A DNA stretch of 64,000 bases from Colocasia esculenta (taxonomy: Eukaryota; Streptophyta; Magnoliopsida; Alismatales; Araceae): contig CM024753.1 in assembly GCA_014218235.1 (NCBI GenBank), positions 8,427,146 to 8,491,145 on the forward strand. Reading direction: 5' to 3'. The position numbers and the translations under genes were made by a program. Positions within the stretch are counted from its first letter, which is position 1. Every line of letters begins with the position of its first letter. The notes beneath the pieces were generated by a model that did no database searches, was not told the DNA's origin, and saw only the letters and a program-made list of their open reading frames with translations. Positions 44,804 through 55,207 of the stretch are shown here, piece after piece.

Positions 44804-44931
44804 AGATCCGTCAATTGAACGCCCGTCCAATCCTAAGTTTATGAAATTAATATAATACTGACCTGAGCTGCTGGCTGTGTGGGGCGTACTCCCTGCATTA
44901 TTGAGGTGAACTGCTGAACATATCGCTGAAC

Positions 44932-45036
44932 TGCGTCTGTAGCTGTACCCGCTGCGTCTCTATCTCTACCCGCTGCGTCTGTAGCTCTACCCGCTGCGTC
45001 TGTAGCTCTACCCGCTGCGTTTGTAGCTCTGCACGT
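44932..45036 (-). repeat. 21-bp repeats encoding coiled-coil heptads
   Basis: About five 21-bp units (CTGCGTCTGTAGCTCTACCCG on plus, with variants) encode repeated ELQTQRV or EIETQRV on the minus strand. The unit length equals seven codons, so each repeat adds exactly one heptad. Confidence 0.85.
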
Positions 45037-45691
45037 AGCTCCTTTCGAATGATGCCTCTAATGTCCTCTACACCACAGACGGCTCGAGCTCGAGGGAGAT
45101 CCTCGGGTCTCGTGAACGCGAACCTCCGCTGTAAAGAAATAAAATTAATCAACGTTCTGCAATAAACCCAAATTAATAATAATTGAATAAATGACTTCAA
45201 CTCTTATAAAATACCGTAAACATGTCAAATAATAAATCCCGGACTGGCACCGGGAAGTCTCTCCATGCATCCACTGGTCCTGGAATATGTGCGTGGACCA
45301 GCGTCGTAATATAGCGGGAAGCAGGACTGGGATCTATCTTCCCCCTGCAATTCCACATTAATTTTCTACATGAATGTATATCCTAAATAACAAATACAGT
45401 AACACTGAGATGATGAACTTTACCCTGAGATCCAGCATGGTTGTCGTCCTGGTAGCTGAGGCCCCTCCTCAGCTGCTGGATGCTGGCTCTCCACCTCTGT
45501 TGAAAACAATTTAGTACACTATTATTGTATAAATTGCAAGAGACCAAACATACTAATCTATTGAAACATACGTTTACCTTGTGGTGAAGAAGAAGACAAA
45601 GGTTGTCACTGCTCGGATGGTCGACAGGGAGGCAAAATTTCATACACATTAGAAATTATGAATTTCAAATAAACAACAATATAGAATTTAC

Positions 45692-46059
45692 CTGTCGCTG
45701 GGACGACGGGCGTGGACGGGGAGGCAGTCCCTGCAAAATTTCATACACATTAGAAATTATGAATTTCAAATAAACAACAATATAGAAATTTACCTGTCGC
45801 TGGGACGACGGGCGTGGATGGGGAGGCAGTCCCTGTAAAATTCATACACATTAGAAATTATGAATTTCAAATAAACAACAATATAGAAATTTACCTGTCG
45901 TTGGGACGACGGGCGTGGACGGGGAGGTAGTCCCTGTAAAATTGTATGTACGTTAGTTCGTCGTGAAATCAATATAAACAATATTACCCATATGATTTTT
46001 GTGTACATATGCATATACCTGTCGCGGACCTGAAGGCAGACGTGGACGGGAGGCAGTCC
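45692..46059 (-). repeat. Tandem array of intron-plus-microexon units (~102 bp)
   Basis: Three units repeat every 101-102 bp, each with an intron ending TTTTGCAG or TTTTACAG, a 39-nt exon, and donor GTAAATT. A fourth, more diverged unit lies at 46019-46059. A decayed fifth without an acceptor lies near 45590-45640. Because 39 is divisible by three, each copy could be included without a frameshift. Confidence 0.85.
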
Positions 46060-46309
46060 CTGCTTTCTTGTATGTACGTTAGTTCTCATGCATTTATATG
46101 AACAATAAATTCTAGAATATTGTGTTTACACATACTATACCTGTCGTGGACGGGGTCGCGGACCCCTGCCAACGGACGTGGCAACCGTCCGACTGCGTCC
46201 TCCACGTACCATATCTCTATTGATACAAATAAAGATATAGCAAGTCATTAGCACTCAATTTGAAGTAGCAATTTATTATGAACATGTAATTAACAACAAC
46301 ACAAATTCT

Positions 46310-47880
46310 TACAAAATATGCAGTATATTATCTATATTCATCATCAAGATGTTGAAGACATGTTTAATTCAGCATCATCTTCAATCATCATCCTGGATTC
46401 CTCCTCATCATTTGGAGTCTTCCTCCACTCGACTCCACTCCCGCTCAGCGACATTGGGTCAACTTCTTCTTGCTTTCGTTCGGAAAGGAGGTCATTGGGT
46501 AGAACCGCCGATGACAATCGAACCAACAAGATTTCCCCTAGATTTCAACACAATATGATTAGAATCCTCCATGCAATAAGGACATGCCAACCTCCCATGT
46601 GTGCTCCAGCCAATAACATGCCGTAGGCTGGATCACTTATTGTCCACATTAATGCAGCCTTCAGATTGAAATTCTGTTTCTGGATGCATCATAAGACTGC
46701 ACACATCTGACCATAACAATTTCATCTCATCAATCAACGGTCTGAGATATATGTCTATATTCTTTCCTGGACTTTTTGGACCCGGAATCAGCAATGAAGG
46801 AACAGATTCTCACGCTTCATGCACATGCCTGGCGGAAGGTTATACGGTGTTAGGAATACTGGCCAACATGAGTAAGATGCCACCGAGCCTCCGAAAGGAT
46901 TGAAACATCTGTGCATAAACCAAGCCGTACGTTGCGTGGATCCCTTGAGAAGTTTGGATGAGTACGACTAAAATGAGCCCAACTTCACCATCGGCAGGAT
47001 GACTCATTTCACCTTCGTCGCGACGGACTCTTTCCGCATGCCAAGTCATATGTCCAGCTGTCCTCGAGGACATGAACAATCGCTGCAATCTGGGTGTGAT
47101 AGGAAAGTACCGCAATGACTTATACGGAACATCCTTCTGCTTTGACTGTCCCCTCTCTGGGCTTGAACCATCATGCTTACACATATAGCATGATGTCTTA
47201 TCTGCATCCTCTTGTAGTACAACATACAGTGATTTGGACAGCATCAATTTCATAAAACTAAGCCCTAAATCATTCACAATCTTCTTCGCCGGTAAAAGTG
47301 GCAGGGTAACCTCTCTGATTGAGGAAGCAGTGCTCTTGACCAGTAAGAGAAGCGGTCAAAACAACTCTCGCTCATATGACAATCAGATTTTAAATTCAAT
47401 AGCTGCGACACTGCAGACACCGTGTATGCTCTCACAACCATCCCATAATGGCTCATCAGCATCTCGAAGTAACTCATAAAATCTCTGAGCTGTATCATTC
47501 GGCACTTCTTCATTTGTTTGATCTTCATGAATATTGAACTCCGGACCAGCAGCATCGACAACCATGTCTACGTACGTACTTGTGGAGGCAAAGTAATTAG
47601 CTGGTGCAGACGACGAATATTCAACTCACCATGACACGACCATAACTCATAATGGCCAACAAATCCTCTCGTTATACAGATGATGCTGCACATCCCATGT
47701 CGATATCCCTTTCTGTTCTTACAAGCTGAACACGGACATCGATGTTACCCATCGGATCAACTGCTACTGATGAATTACTCAATGCAAACTCAATAAAATG
47801 TCAACTCCGTTTTTAAACTCCTCGGTCACAACTCCATTCACTATTCCACGGTACATCCATGACCGATTCTCATAAGACAT
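46310..47880 (-). pseudogene. TNPD transposase of CACTA 2 (Transposase_21), degenerate
   Basis: The N-terminal Met at 47880 begins MSYENRSWMYRGIVNG, a Transpos_assoc start. Then come AGPEFNIHEDQTNEEVPNDT and AQRFYELLRDADEPLWDGCE (47383-47565), and LLNLKSDCHMSE with CFDR (near 47350). The Transposase_21 core follows: YKSLRYFPITPRLQRLFMSS, TAGHMTWHAERVRRDEGEMS, HPADGE (46840-47277), then YNLPPGMCMK (about 46830) and LMWTISDPAYGMLLAG (near 46650). Frameshifts occur at about 46990 and elsewhere. The C-terminal DUF4216/DUF4218 parts are not found, so the gene is truncated as well as shifted. Confidence 0.8.
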
Positions 47881-48178
47881 TTTTCCTACAGATTAATGTC
47901 ATGTCCGAGTTAAAATCCAACACACCCTCACATCGTTCAAGTACCATACATATGATACATACGTTATATGGAGAGTCCCAGAGCTAATGGGTGAAATAAA
48001 GCATTGACGTAAGATAATGAAGAGTAAGCATACATGAATATCAAATAAATTTGAGCACTATATAAATACTTAATGGTATTGAACATTAAAAAGAACACAA
48101 AGACTATTTGTTCATACAAACCGTGATGTCTTCATATTAGGCCACCACCACTTGATCGGCTCTTTATTCACCAGCTTC

Positions 48179-48619
48179 TTATAGATTCCTAGGTTTTGAA
48201 CTAACCACTGATATCCCTAAATAAAGTTTACTAAATACATATCTTCGTACATAATGGGAAGGCATAACTTTCAGAATGTCAAGCTCTTTGACACAATTAT
48301 TTTCCACAAATTTTGACCAGTCTTTTACACTAAATATGGACATACTACCACACCAACTACGTCGTAAGATTACAGAATATCGCAGTCCTTTTTCATCTTG
48401 AACAATAACAGATAATCCAATTTTATTTTCTAAACTCTGTCTTTCTTCTTTCCGAATAATCTTTATGATTTTCTTCATCTTCTCTTTCACCAAAAGTAAA
48501 CCATCATGCAATCTTCGAATATCCATCGGTAATATCTTTCGTTCAAACAAACACGTACTTTGATACGTTGGACATTTGTTCTTCTTTGAGTCTAATTTCC
48601 AATCGCGAACTCTCATCAC
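48179..48619 (-). pseudogene. B3-domain protein fragment captured in CACTA 2
   Basis: A 146-codon frame. Residues about 28-110 follow the pattern of plant B3 DNA-binding domains of the DUF313-like group: LPMDIRRLHDGLLLVKEKMK, then ENKIGLSVIVQDEKGLRYSV, ILRRSWCG, SVKDWSKFVENNCVKELDIL. The last 30 residues (VMPSHYVRRYVF...) no longer match, consistent with a frameshift where a WSFR-type strand is expected. B3 proteins are plant transcription factors and are not part of CACTA machinery. It lies upstream of TNPD on the same strand. The family call is by motif pattern only; the subgroup is uncertain. Confidence 0.55.
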
Positions 48620-48624
48620 TAATT

Positions 48625-49000
48625 AGAAAAAAAATTATAACAATTTATTCATGAGTAATTTAAAATATGAAATTAAATCATAATATGGTAAATATGAAAG
48701 AATCAATCAAATGACTACAAATAAACAACGAGTAATGCAACACCTCATTTAATTACAAAAGAGATTGGTACAAGATTACAAGTGCCATCACTAATATGAC
48801 TTGGCTTGTAGGGAACTCACTAAATGTATATCAAAGAGGAGTGAATAGACGCACCCGAAATTTTCAACAAATAATACAAACACATAATTCAAGAGGGAGA
48901 ATGGGATCATTGAGACCCTTCATGTGCTTTCTATAGATAAAGTCTCTGCTTCAGATCAAAAGATCGATCTAAACCTGAAGATTTCTTTACAAGGGCAATC
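48625..49000. other. CACTA 2 internal AT-rich DNA, no gene seen
   Basis: AT-rich sequence with no recognised features between the B3 fragment and the Tourist-like MITE. Confidence 0.4.
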
Positions 49001-49172
49001 TTAGGCTATGTTTGGTACCCAAAATTTTGGAGTTATAGAATGGGATAGAGTGAAAATATCTCTAAATTTGAAATATAGACTGGGATAGAGTGAGGATATC
49101 CCTAAAATTGTGGGGAATTTTAGAGATATCATCACTCTATCCTAGTCTATCCAAATACTAAACATAACCTAA
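49001..49172. mobile_element. Tourist-like MITE
   Basis: The left end TTAGGCTATGTTTGGTA and the right end in reverse complement TTAGGTTATGTTTAGTA are near-perfect inverted repeats. The GGNNATGTTTGG form with a TTA/TAA edge is typical of PIF/Harbinger (Tourist) MITEs. The 172-bp interior is self-complementary (GGGATAGAGTGA versus TCACTCTATCC). Confidence 0.7.
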
Positions 49173-49179
49173 GATTCTT

Positions 49180-50129
49180 ATAACTAACCTAGTAATTAAT
49201 GATAAGTTAGTTTTGAAAATGCTTCAATGTCAAATTTTTTGATGATTTGGGGAAGGGGGCCGGGTGCAGGTGGGGGGGTGTACCCAGTTCAGTTCGGTTT
49301 CAAATTCTGAAACTGAGTGAACCGAATATAATTATTACTCAATCAGAGTCTAGCGTAGTTGGTTAGCGCATGCATATAAATATTTCAGCAGCGGCGCGGG
49401 TTTCAAAACTCCATCTTACATGTGAGTTTTTGTGATAAAAGAATGAAAAACAGAGTTTTTCGCACGTGTTCACCCCTAGTTAAAGGGGACCCAGTTGTCT
49501 GAATCGGAGACAATCTTCCAATGTCAAAGTCAGAGGTGACTGTGGAAATAAGACGTTCAAGGAGAGGGTTTTTTTTCACACGTAAGCAATTGTGAGGGAG
49601 AAGTTCCACTTACCTCAGTCTGAAGATCATCGTTCCTTTATAGGCGCAGGTCCTAAAAGATCTTGAAATATTTTCGATGGTTGATGTCTCTAGGATGTAA
49701 TCGTTGGGTTTCCAAGATAAGGATGTCCACTTAAGACATTTCTAGGACTTTGTGCGGCGGCTATTCCAGATCATGGAAGAGCATGCAGGCAACCCATTAA
49801 AGGTCGCTGGAAGGTCAATGGTTGCCTATAAAACTCACAATTGAAGGCGCCGAGCAGGAGTTTGGAGACTCTCAAATATCTTTGTAATACTAGGGGACAC
49901 GCATAAGGGGAAGCTTGTTCAGAGTCCGTCTTGTGTCCGAGAACACACTGCTGATTAGTCTACTTGGAGTTGTTAGTGGCGACTCCCTATCTTTTTGATG
50001 TCCAAAGAAATGCGTCAAGAAAGACGTGCTTGGTAGCCATATCGCGTCCGAAGATGCATGGCGATCAAGCTTGTTCGATAATCCATAACGGGTCATAATG
50101 GGTCCATGGGCATAGGAGCCAAAATGGGT
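49180..50129. other. CACTA 2 internal DNA, no gene recognised
   Basis: Mixed-composition DNA with short open frames only. A motif such as CTAGCGTAGTTGGTTAGCGC (49351) resembles the start of a tRNA-derived SINE, but no B box or tail is visible. Confidence 0.35.
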
Positions 50130-50137
50130 CTGGGGGA

Positions 50138-50675
50138 TAGGGTTGTAAACGGATCCGGATAATATCCGGATCCGATTCGAATTCGTATCCGATTATCCGG
50201 ATATTATCCGATAACAAATATCCGACGGAGCGGATTTCAGATACGGATATTATCCGGATAATAAACGGAGCGGATATGGAAACGGGTGATCTGCTCCGTT
50301 TAAGATCCGCTCCGAAATAGAATTATTTTTTACCATTATATTTTAGATCTAATGATTCATATATAATAATATATTATATATATATAATATATCTACTGCT
50401 AATTTTTGTTTAGAAAATATTTTTGACATTTATATTTAAATATATTATATATATATATTTAATTTTTATGATTTTTAGACCACTTAATATCTTTATTAAA
50501 TTTATATTTTCGAAGCGGATAATATCCGTATCCGCTCCGAATCCGAAAATTATCCGATTAAATTATCGCTCCGTAATCGAATTATATTCGGAGCGGATAC
50601 GGATTATCCGATTAACTATACGGATATTATCCGGATAATTAACCAGATTCGAAGTTAAACCACTTGCAAACACTG
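50138..50675. mobile_element. hAT-like element of the 434-1246 family
   Basis: The left end is TAGGGTTGTAAACGGATCC; the right end is eroded (TTGCAAACACTGA). The interior is packed with ATCCGGATAATATCCG palindromes. It aligns along its length with 434-1246 minus the SINE, including TTTTTACCATTATATTTTAG. It serves as the unoccupied reference for the SINE insertion. No clean target-site duplication is seen. Confidence 0.75.
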
Positions 50676-50679
50676 ATGA

Positions 50680-51320
50680 GTCCAAAAGTTGGAGTAACAG
50701 TGGACCCATATCCAAATGCATATACTCGTCACACAGAGATAAATATAACTCTGAAGGATCAATCCGTAGATTAACTTATCTTAAATTCTTAATTAGAAAC
50801 TATCAAATACTCTTGATTTAGATCTTCTATATATAGCTATGGTATTTTAAAAAATGGGGGAAAAAAAACTAGAAGAGTCAGTGGTGCAATTTAATATACC
50901 TTTTTTTAAAACCTTCTGGACAGCAAAAACACCCAATCCTTTTCTTGCAAGACCTTGGTGGATGATCCAACAGATGCATGACCATGTGTAGAAATATTCG
51001 GAGGAAGCAGCTTCTTAAGTACATCTCAATAGACGCTTAATTAACAACAGCTTGTTTGGTTTCTTAAGAAACTCAAATCAGTAATATAATAAAAAACTAC
51101 CCTCATCCGCTGCATGCATGCCTTCCAAGATTTTTGGAGTGGCCTACCATCTTTGATATTTAAAATCTCACATTTATCATCTCCTGCACGTACGTGAATA
51201 CCTATAAAAATATACAACGAGTAATGCACCATTTTACTGCCATCGCTAGCTAATTACCACCACCATTTGTCATTTACGAATAGTAATATGTAAGTCCAGT
51301 ATATGTGCAATGTGATCAGT
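50680..51320. other. CACTA 2 internal DNA, no gene seen
   Basis: AT-rich DNA without recognisable coding or transposon features. Confidence 0.35.
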
Positions 51321-51329
51321 GTAGAAAAC

Positions 51330-51900
51330 AACAACAACATCATCAGAGCCTTATCCCATTATTTGGGGTTGGCTACATGAATCCTTTTCCGCCAAAGATT
51401 TCTATCAAGTGCTATAGTCGTGTTTAAACTCAAGAACTCCAATCCTTCCTAATAACATCGCACCATCTCATTTTAGGCCTTCCCCTAACTATTTTACTAG
51501 CATCCACTAAAATTTGGTCACATCTTTTAACCGCGCTGAGTTAGGGCGACGGTACACGTGTCCAAACCTCCTAAGTCTATTCTCTCATTTTTCTATCAAT
51601 TGGAGCTATCCCTAAATCCTCACGGAAGCGCTCATTCCTAATCTATCTTTCTTAGTCTTACCACACATCCATCTCAGCATCCTCATCTCTGCAACACATA
51701 TTTTGTTAACGTGTTCCTTTCGCACTACCCAACACTCGGTGCCATATAATAAAGCAGACTTCACTGCTGTTCTATAAAACTTTCCTTTAAGTTTCACTGG
51801 GATACAACGATTGCAGAGGACTCTTGATGCACTTCTCCATTTTAGCCAGCCCGCCTTAATCTTGTGTGTCACATCATCATAAATCTCTCCATTCTCTTAG
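51330..51900 (-). mobile_element. RTE-type LINE, 3' fragment
   Basis: The minus strand reads the C-terminal end of a plant RTE-clade reverse transcriptase polyprotein: KIKAGWLKWRSASRVLC, IPVKLKGKFYRTAVKSALLY, GTECWVVRKEHVNKICVAEM, RMLRWMCGKTKKDR (51612-51872). After it, the minus strand shows the typical 3' end with CCAACCCCAAATAAT and a short (TTG)n tail (plus-strand CAACAACAACATC at 51329-51341). It is 5' truncated, as most LINE copies are. Confidence 0.85.
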
Positions 51901-51904
51901 ATGA

Positions 51905-53020
51905 TAGATCCCAAGTATCGAAACTCAATAAAGTGGAGTAAACAAAATGGACAATCATCGAGAATCAAACATTACTGTAAGCATCAACATGCATTCATAT
52001 TTGGAATATGGCCAAGGGTATAGATACAAGACTATTTTCAGTTTACACATCTGATGCCAACAGCGTAGATCAGAGCACCCTTTTCAATCTTGAGTGGTCA
52101 TTCCACTAGGACCTGAATATTCCAGTCCCTAGATGAAGTTCAAGTCAAAAATAATAAAATCTCCAAGCAAGCTTCAAAGAGGCCATAATGTAACTACATC
52201 ATGAGTTTGGTTGACACAACAGTGGAGTCACTACTTGTTATGCATATTTTACTTTTACTGATTATTCTCATGGCATGTGTCCCTTGTCAAACATGTTATA
52301 AAGACAGTACATATGATATTTATATGTAATCTTGCTTCATTGATTGCATTCAACATTTTGAGTATTCAAGTTTCAGCATATAAAGGATGTAACTTTGCCT
52401 TTTCATCTGTTACCTAGATAATCAATCATTCTTTCTCATTTTCTCCACCTCTTCACTTTTATTTTTAGCATTTTATATTTTTAACCAATGATAAAAGTTT
52501 CAACTATATGATTCATGATAGCAGGAAAGCTGACAGTGGCTGATCTGAGCCAATTCAATGAGGACCTAAATGGCAATGCATAATCTGATCAAGAAAAACC
52601 ATAGCACTCTAGACATGTTCTCTAGGACCGGTTTCAGTACTCATGCAGTCCCATTTGTTCATGTTCCTTCAAATTCGTGTCTTCTTCTTATGTAGTCACT
52701 GATCAGTCATCACTAGGACCCATCCTAAATCAAGCCATGATGTAACAGACTATAGTCAATGTCAGAAACTAAAATGCCAGGACTGTTTTTATGTTTAGAG
52801 ACCGAGCCTTACAACTTGGACTAACAAAGTGTAATAGCTTCCATGTTTCTATAAAGCTTTAAATGACAAGGATTAAAATCTCAAATGCCGTTACCTTGAC
52901 ATTTTTTTAAATACTTAGAAATTTATAGACCTCAGGCTGAAGAAAAGAAACCCATCCTGACATATATGGCTCAAAAAGGGGAGAAGATGACTACTTAATG
53001 TTTCAAGCACCTTTGCTGGG
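51905..53020. other. CACTA 2 region 5' of the transposase genes, no gene seen
   Basis: AT-rich DNA, probably first-intron or leader sequence of the transposon transcript. No open frame or RNA gene is recognised. Confidence 0.4.
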
Positions 53021-53034
53021 ACAATCCACACTGT

Positions 53035-53620
53035 GTCATGCACCAAAAGGACTCGGACGGGAGGGGAGGGGGGGTCGACTGGGGGGCGCTCAGACGGGAG
53101 GGAGAGGGGGGGTCGCCGGTGGAGGGGGGGGAGGGTTGCCGGTGGAGGGGAGGGAGGGTGGGACGGAAGGGGGGAGGGGGGTTGGGACAGAAGGGTGAGG
53201 GGGGGTTGGGAGGGAGGGGGAGGTGGGGTCGAAGGGGGGGGGGGAAGTCGTCAGGGAGGGGAGGGGGAGGGGGTCGCCGGTGGCGGGGGAAGGGAGGGGG
53301 GGGGGGGGGGCTGGGACATAACTGCAAGCGGCGAGGCTGGCGGAGCACGGCGGCGGCGAGGCTGGCGGCAGTGGTGAGGGGCTTGGTCGCGGCGGCGAGC
53401 GGCGGGCGGAAGCGGCGTCGGCGACGGTGGCGGCGAGGGCGTAGCGGCGTCGGTGACCGGCGGCGGAGAGAGAGAGAGGAGAGGAGAGAGAGAGAGAGAA
53501 GAGAGGAGAGGAGAGAGGACTGAGAGAGGAGAGAGAGGAGAGAGAGAGAGAGGAGAGAGAGGGAGAGGAGAGAGGAGAGGAGATGAGAGAGAGAGGAGAG
53601 GGGTTTGCGGGAGGAGAGAA
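53035..53620 (-). other. G-rich and GA-rich leader of CACTA 2
   Basis: GGGAGGGGG-type sequence passing into a GA microsatellite (53464-53605). Open frames on both strands (Gly/Arg-rich, Pro-rich) are compositional. Its place just inside the right subterminal repeats matches the leader in CACTA 1 at 26510-27075. Confidence 0.6.
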
Positions 53621-53624
53621 GAAG

Positions 53625-53831
53625 CTATTTTTCTGACCGTATTTCCGATGGAAATATGTCCGTCGGAATATCCGTCGGTCTACCGACGGATATTTTCGAC
53701 GGACATATTTCGGTCGGAACTTCCGACCGATTTTCCGAGGATATTTTTAGTCGGAATATCCGTCGGAATTACCGACGGAAAATAATCCGTCGGAAACATC
53801 CGTCAGTAATTCCGCAATTTCTTGTAGTGTA
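53625..53831. repeat. CACTA 2 right subterminal and terminal repeats
   Basis: Dense TTCCGACGG, CCGTCGGAA and variants in both orientations, ending in TTTCTTGTAGTG. Confidence 0.92.
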
Positions 53832-53965
53832 GCTCCGTGGGGAAGTTATGTGCTTGGGTAGTGAAGGTCCTGTATGGACCTAGCCCAGGTTATTGGTGTG
53901 ATTTTAAAGAGGTTTAAGCTGCTTAATGATTAGTAAAGCATGTGTAGGATGCAAGAGTGCAGCAT

Positions 53966-55207
53966 TTATAACCAGATGTGCATTATGTCAGTAGATAAAA
54001 GTAGAGCATCAGAAGCCGGGAAGATTGTTGCAGCCATTACCATTCCACAGTGGAAATGAGATGATATAGCAATGGATTTCATAGTTGGTTTGCCCAGTTC
54101 ATCAGGTCATAATGCAATATGGGTTTTGTGGATAGATTGACCAAGGTCTGCAGATTATTACAGTTAGTATGACATGGTCAGTTGATAGATTAGCTAAGTT
54201 GTATGTAGAAAAAATTGTACCTTTGCATGGAATACCAGTTACATAGTTTCAGATCGAGACCCTCGATTTACTTCAGGCTTTGGAGGAGCTTGCAAAGAGT
54301 CGTCGGCACGGAACTCAAGTACAGTTCAGCATATCATCCACAAACAGATGGGCAGACAGAAAGAACAATTCAAACCATTGAAGATATGTTGAGAGCTTGC
54401 TGTCTTGTGTGGGGAGGCATCTGGGAGCGTCATTTGGGTCTGGTTGAGTTTGCATATAACAACAGTACCACTCAAGTATGGGATGTCACCTTATGAAGCC
54501 TTGTATGGTAGACCGTGCAGATCACCATTAAATTGGCATGAAGTAGGAGAGAGGCAGGTTTTGGGCCCAGAATTAGTTCGCCAGTGTGCGGAAATAGTGA
54601 GATTCATCCAAGAAAAATTGAAAACAGCCTAGAGTCGACAGAAAAGTTATGCAAATGTTAGACGCAGACCATTGCAGTTTGAGGTTGGTGAATATGTATT
54701 TTTAAGTGTCTCCTACTAAAGGTGTATTATTAAGGTTCAGTAAGAAAGGCAAGTTGAGCCCGAGATATGTCGGACCATTCCAAATAAAAGAAAGGATGGG
54801 TGAAGTAGCTTATAAATTAGATTTTCCAGCAGATTTCACTGATGCACATGATGTGTTTTCATGTCTCAATGTTAAGAAAGTATATCAAAGATCCAACCCA
54901 GTTGTCAGTTATCAAAGAGATGATTTGAAGCCCGACATGTCAATGCCGGAATATCCAGTGCAAATTTCAGGCCACAGAACCCAAAAGCTCAGAAACAAAG
55001 AAATTGAATGGTAAAGGGCAGATGGGAAACAGCAGGGTGGTGAAGATACTTGGGAATTAGCGGAAGAAATGAGAAAAGCGTATCCATATTTGTTTGAGTA
55101 AGTCTTTATTTCTTTTTAGGTGATAGTACCATATGGATTAAATTGAATTTTGATAATTGGCTTTTGTTTTAAATTCGAGGACGAAATTTCTTTTTAGGTG
55201 ATAGTAA
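53966..55207 (+). pseudogene. Truncated Ty3/gypsy integrase copy upstream of the shared LTR
   Basis: Nearly identical to 60907-62154 of the downstream element. It starts in the middle of the integrase zinc domain (ITRCALCQ-like), and passes the core with MDFIVGLPSSSGHNAIW, HPQTDGQTERTIQTIEDMLR and AYNNS. It ends with the C-terminal segment (VGEVAYKLDF, DDLKPDMSMPEYPVQ). Several stops and frameshifts are present. It runs directly into the LTR at 55208, as a 3' LTR should follow pol. Everything before mid-integrase is missing. Confidence 0.85.

Larger units (their letters stand above)
44890..46212 (-). pseudogene. TNPA-like gene of CACTA 2 with amplified microexon
   Basis: The start ATG is at 46212. 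Exon 1 (46141-46212) reads MVRGGRSRTVATSVGR then GPRPRPRQ and ends at a GT donor. The next exons are copies of one 39-nt exon (46019-46059 variant, 45895-45933, 45794-45832, 45692-45730), each encoding GLPP(R/H)PRPSSQRQ between AG and GT. Further exons follow near 45424-45496 and 45240-45360 (IDPSPASRYITTLVH). A C-terminal exon contains RRFAFTRPEDLPRARAVCG and a coiled coil of ELQTQRV heptads. The 46019 copy is 41 nt, which shifts the frame, so this allele is probably dead. Assignment rests on position after TNPD and on the TNPA-like layout. Confidence 0.7.
41885..53831 (-). mobile_element. CACTA (En/Spm) transposon 2, 11.9 kb, defective
   Basis: The ends are CACTACAAGAAA and TTTCTTGTAGTG, flanked by a perfect 3-bp duplication TAG (41882-41884 and 53832-53834). 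Subterminal zones are packed with TTCCGACGG/CCGTCGGAA. TNPD then TNPA lie on the minus strand. Cargo includes a 182-bp satellite, a B3-domain gene fragment, MITEs and an RTE-LINE end. The transposase genes are broken by frameshifts. Confidence 0.95.

Noticed and set aside
52995..53523. Pro-rich and Gly/Arg-rich ORFs near the right end of CACTA 2
   Set aside because: They are compositional artefacts of the G-rich leader and GA repeat.
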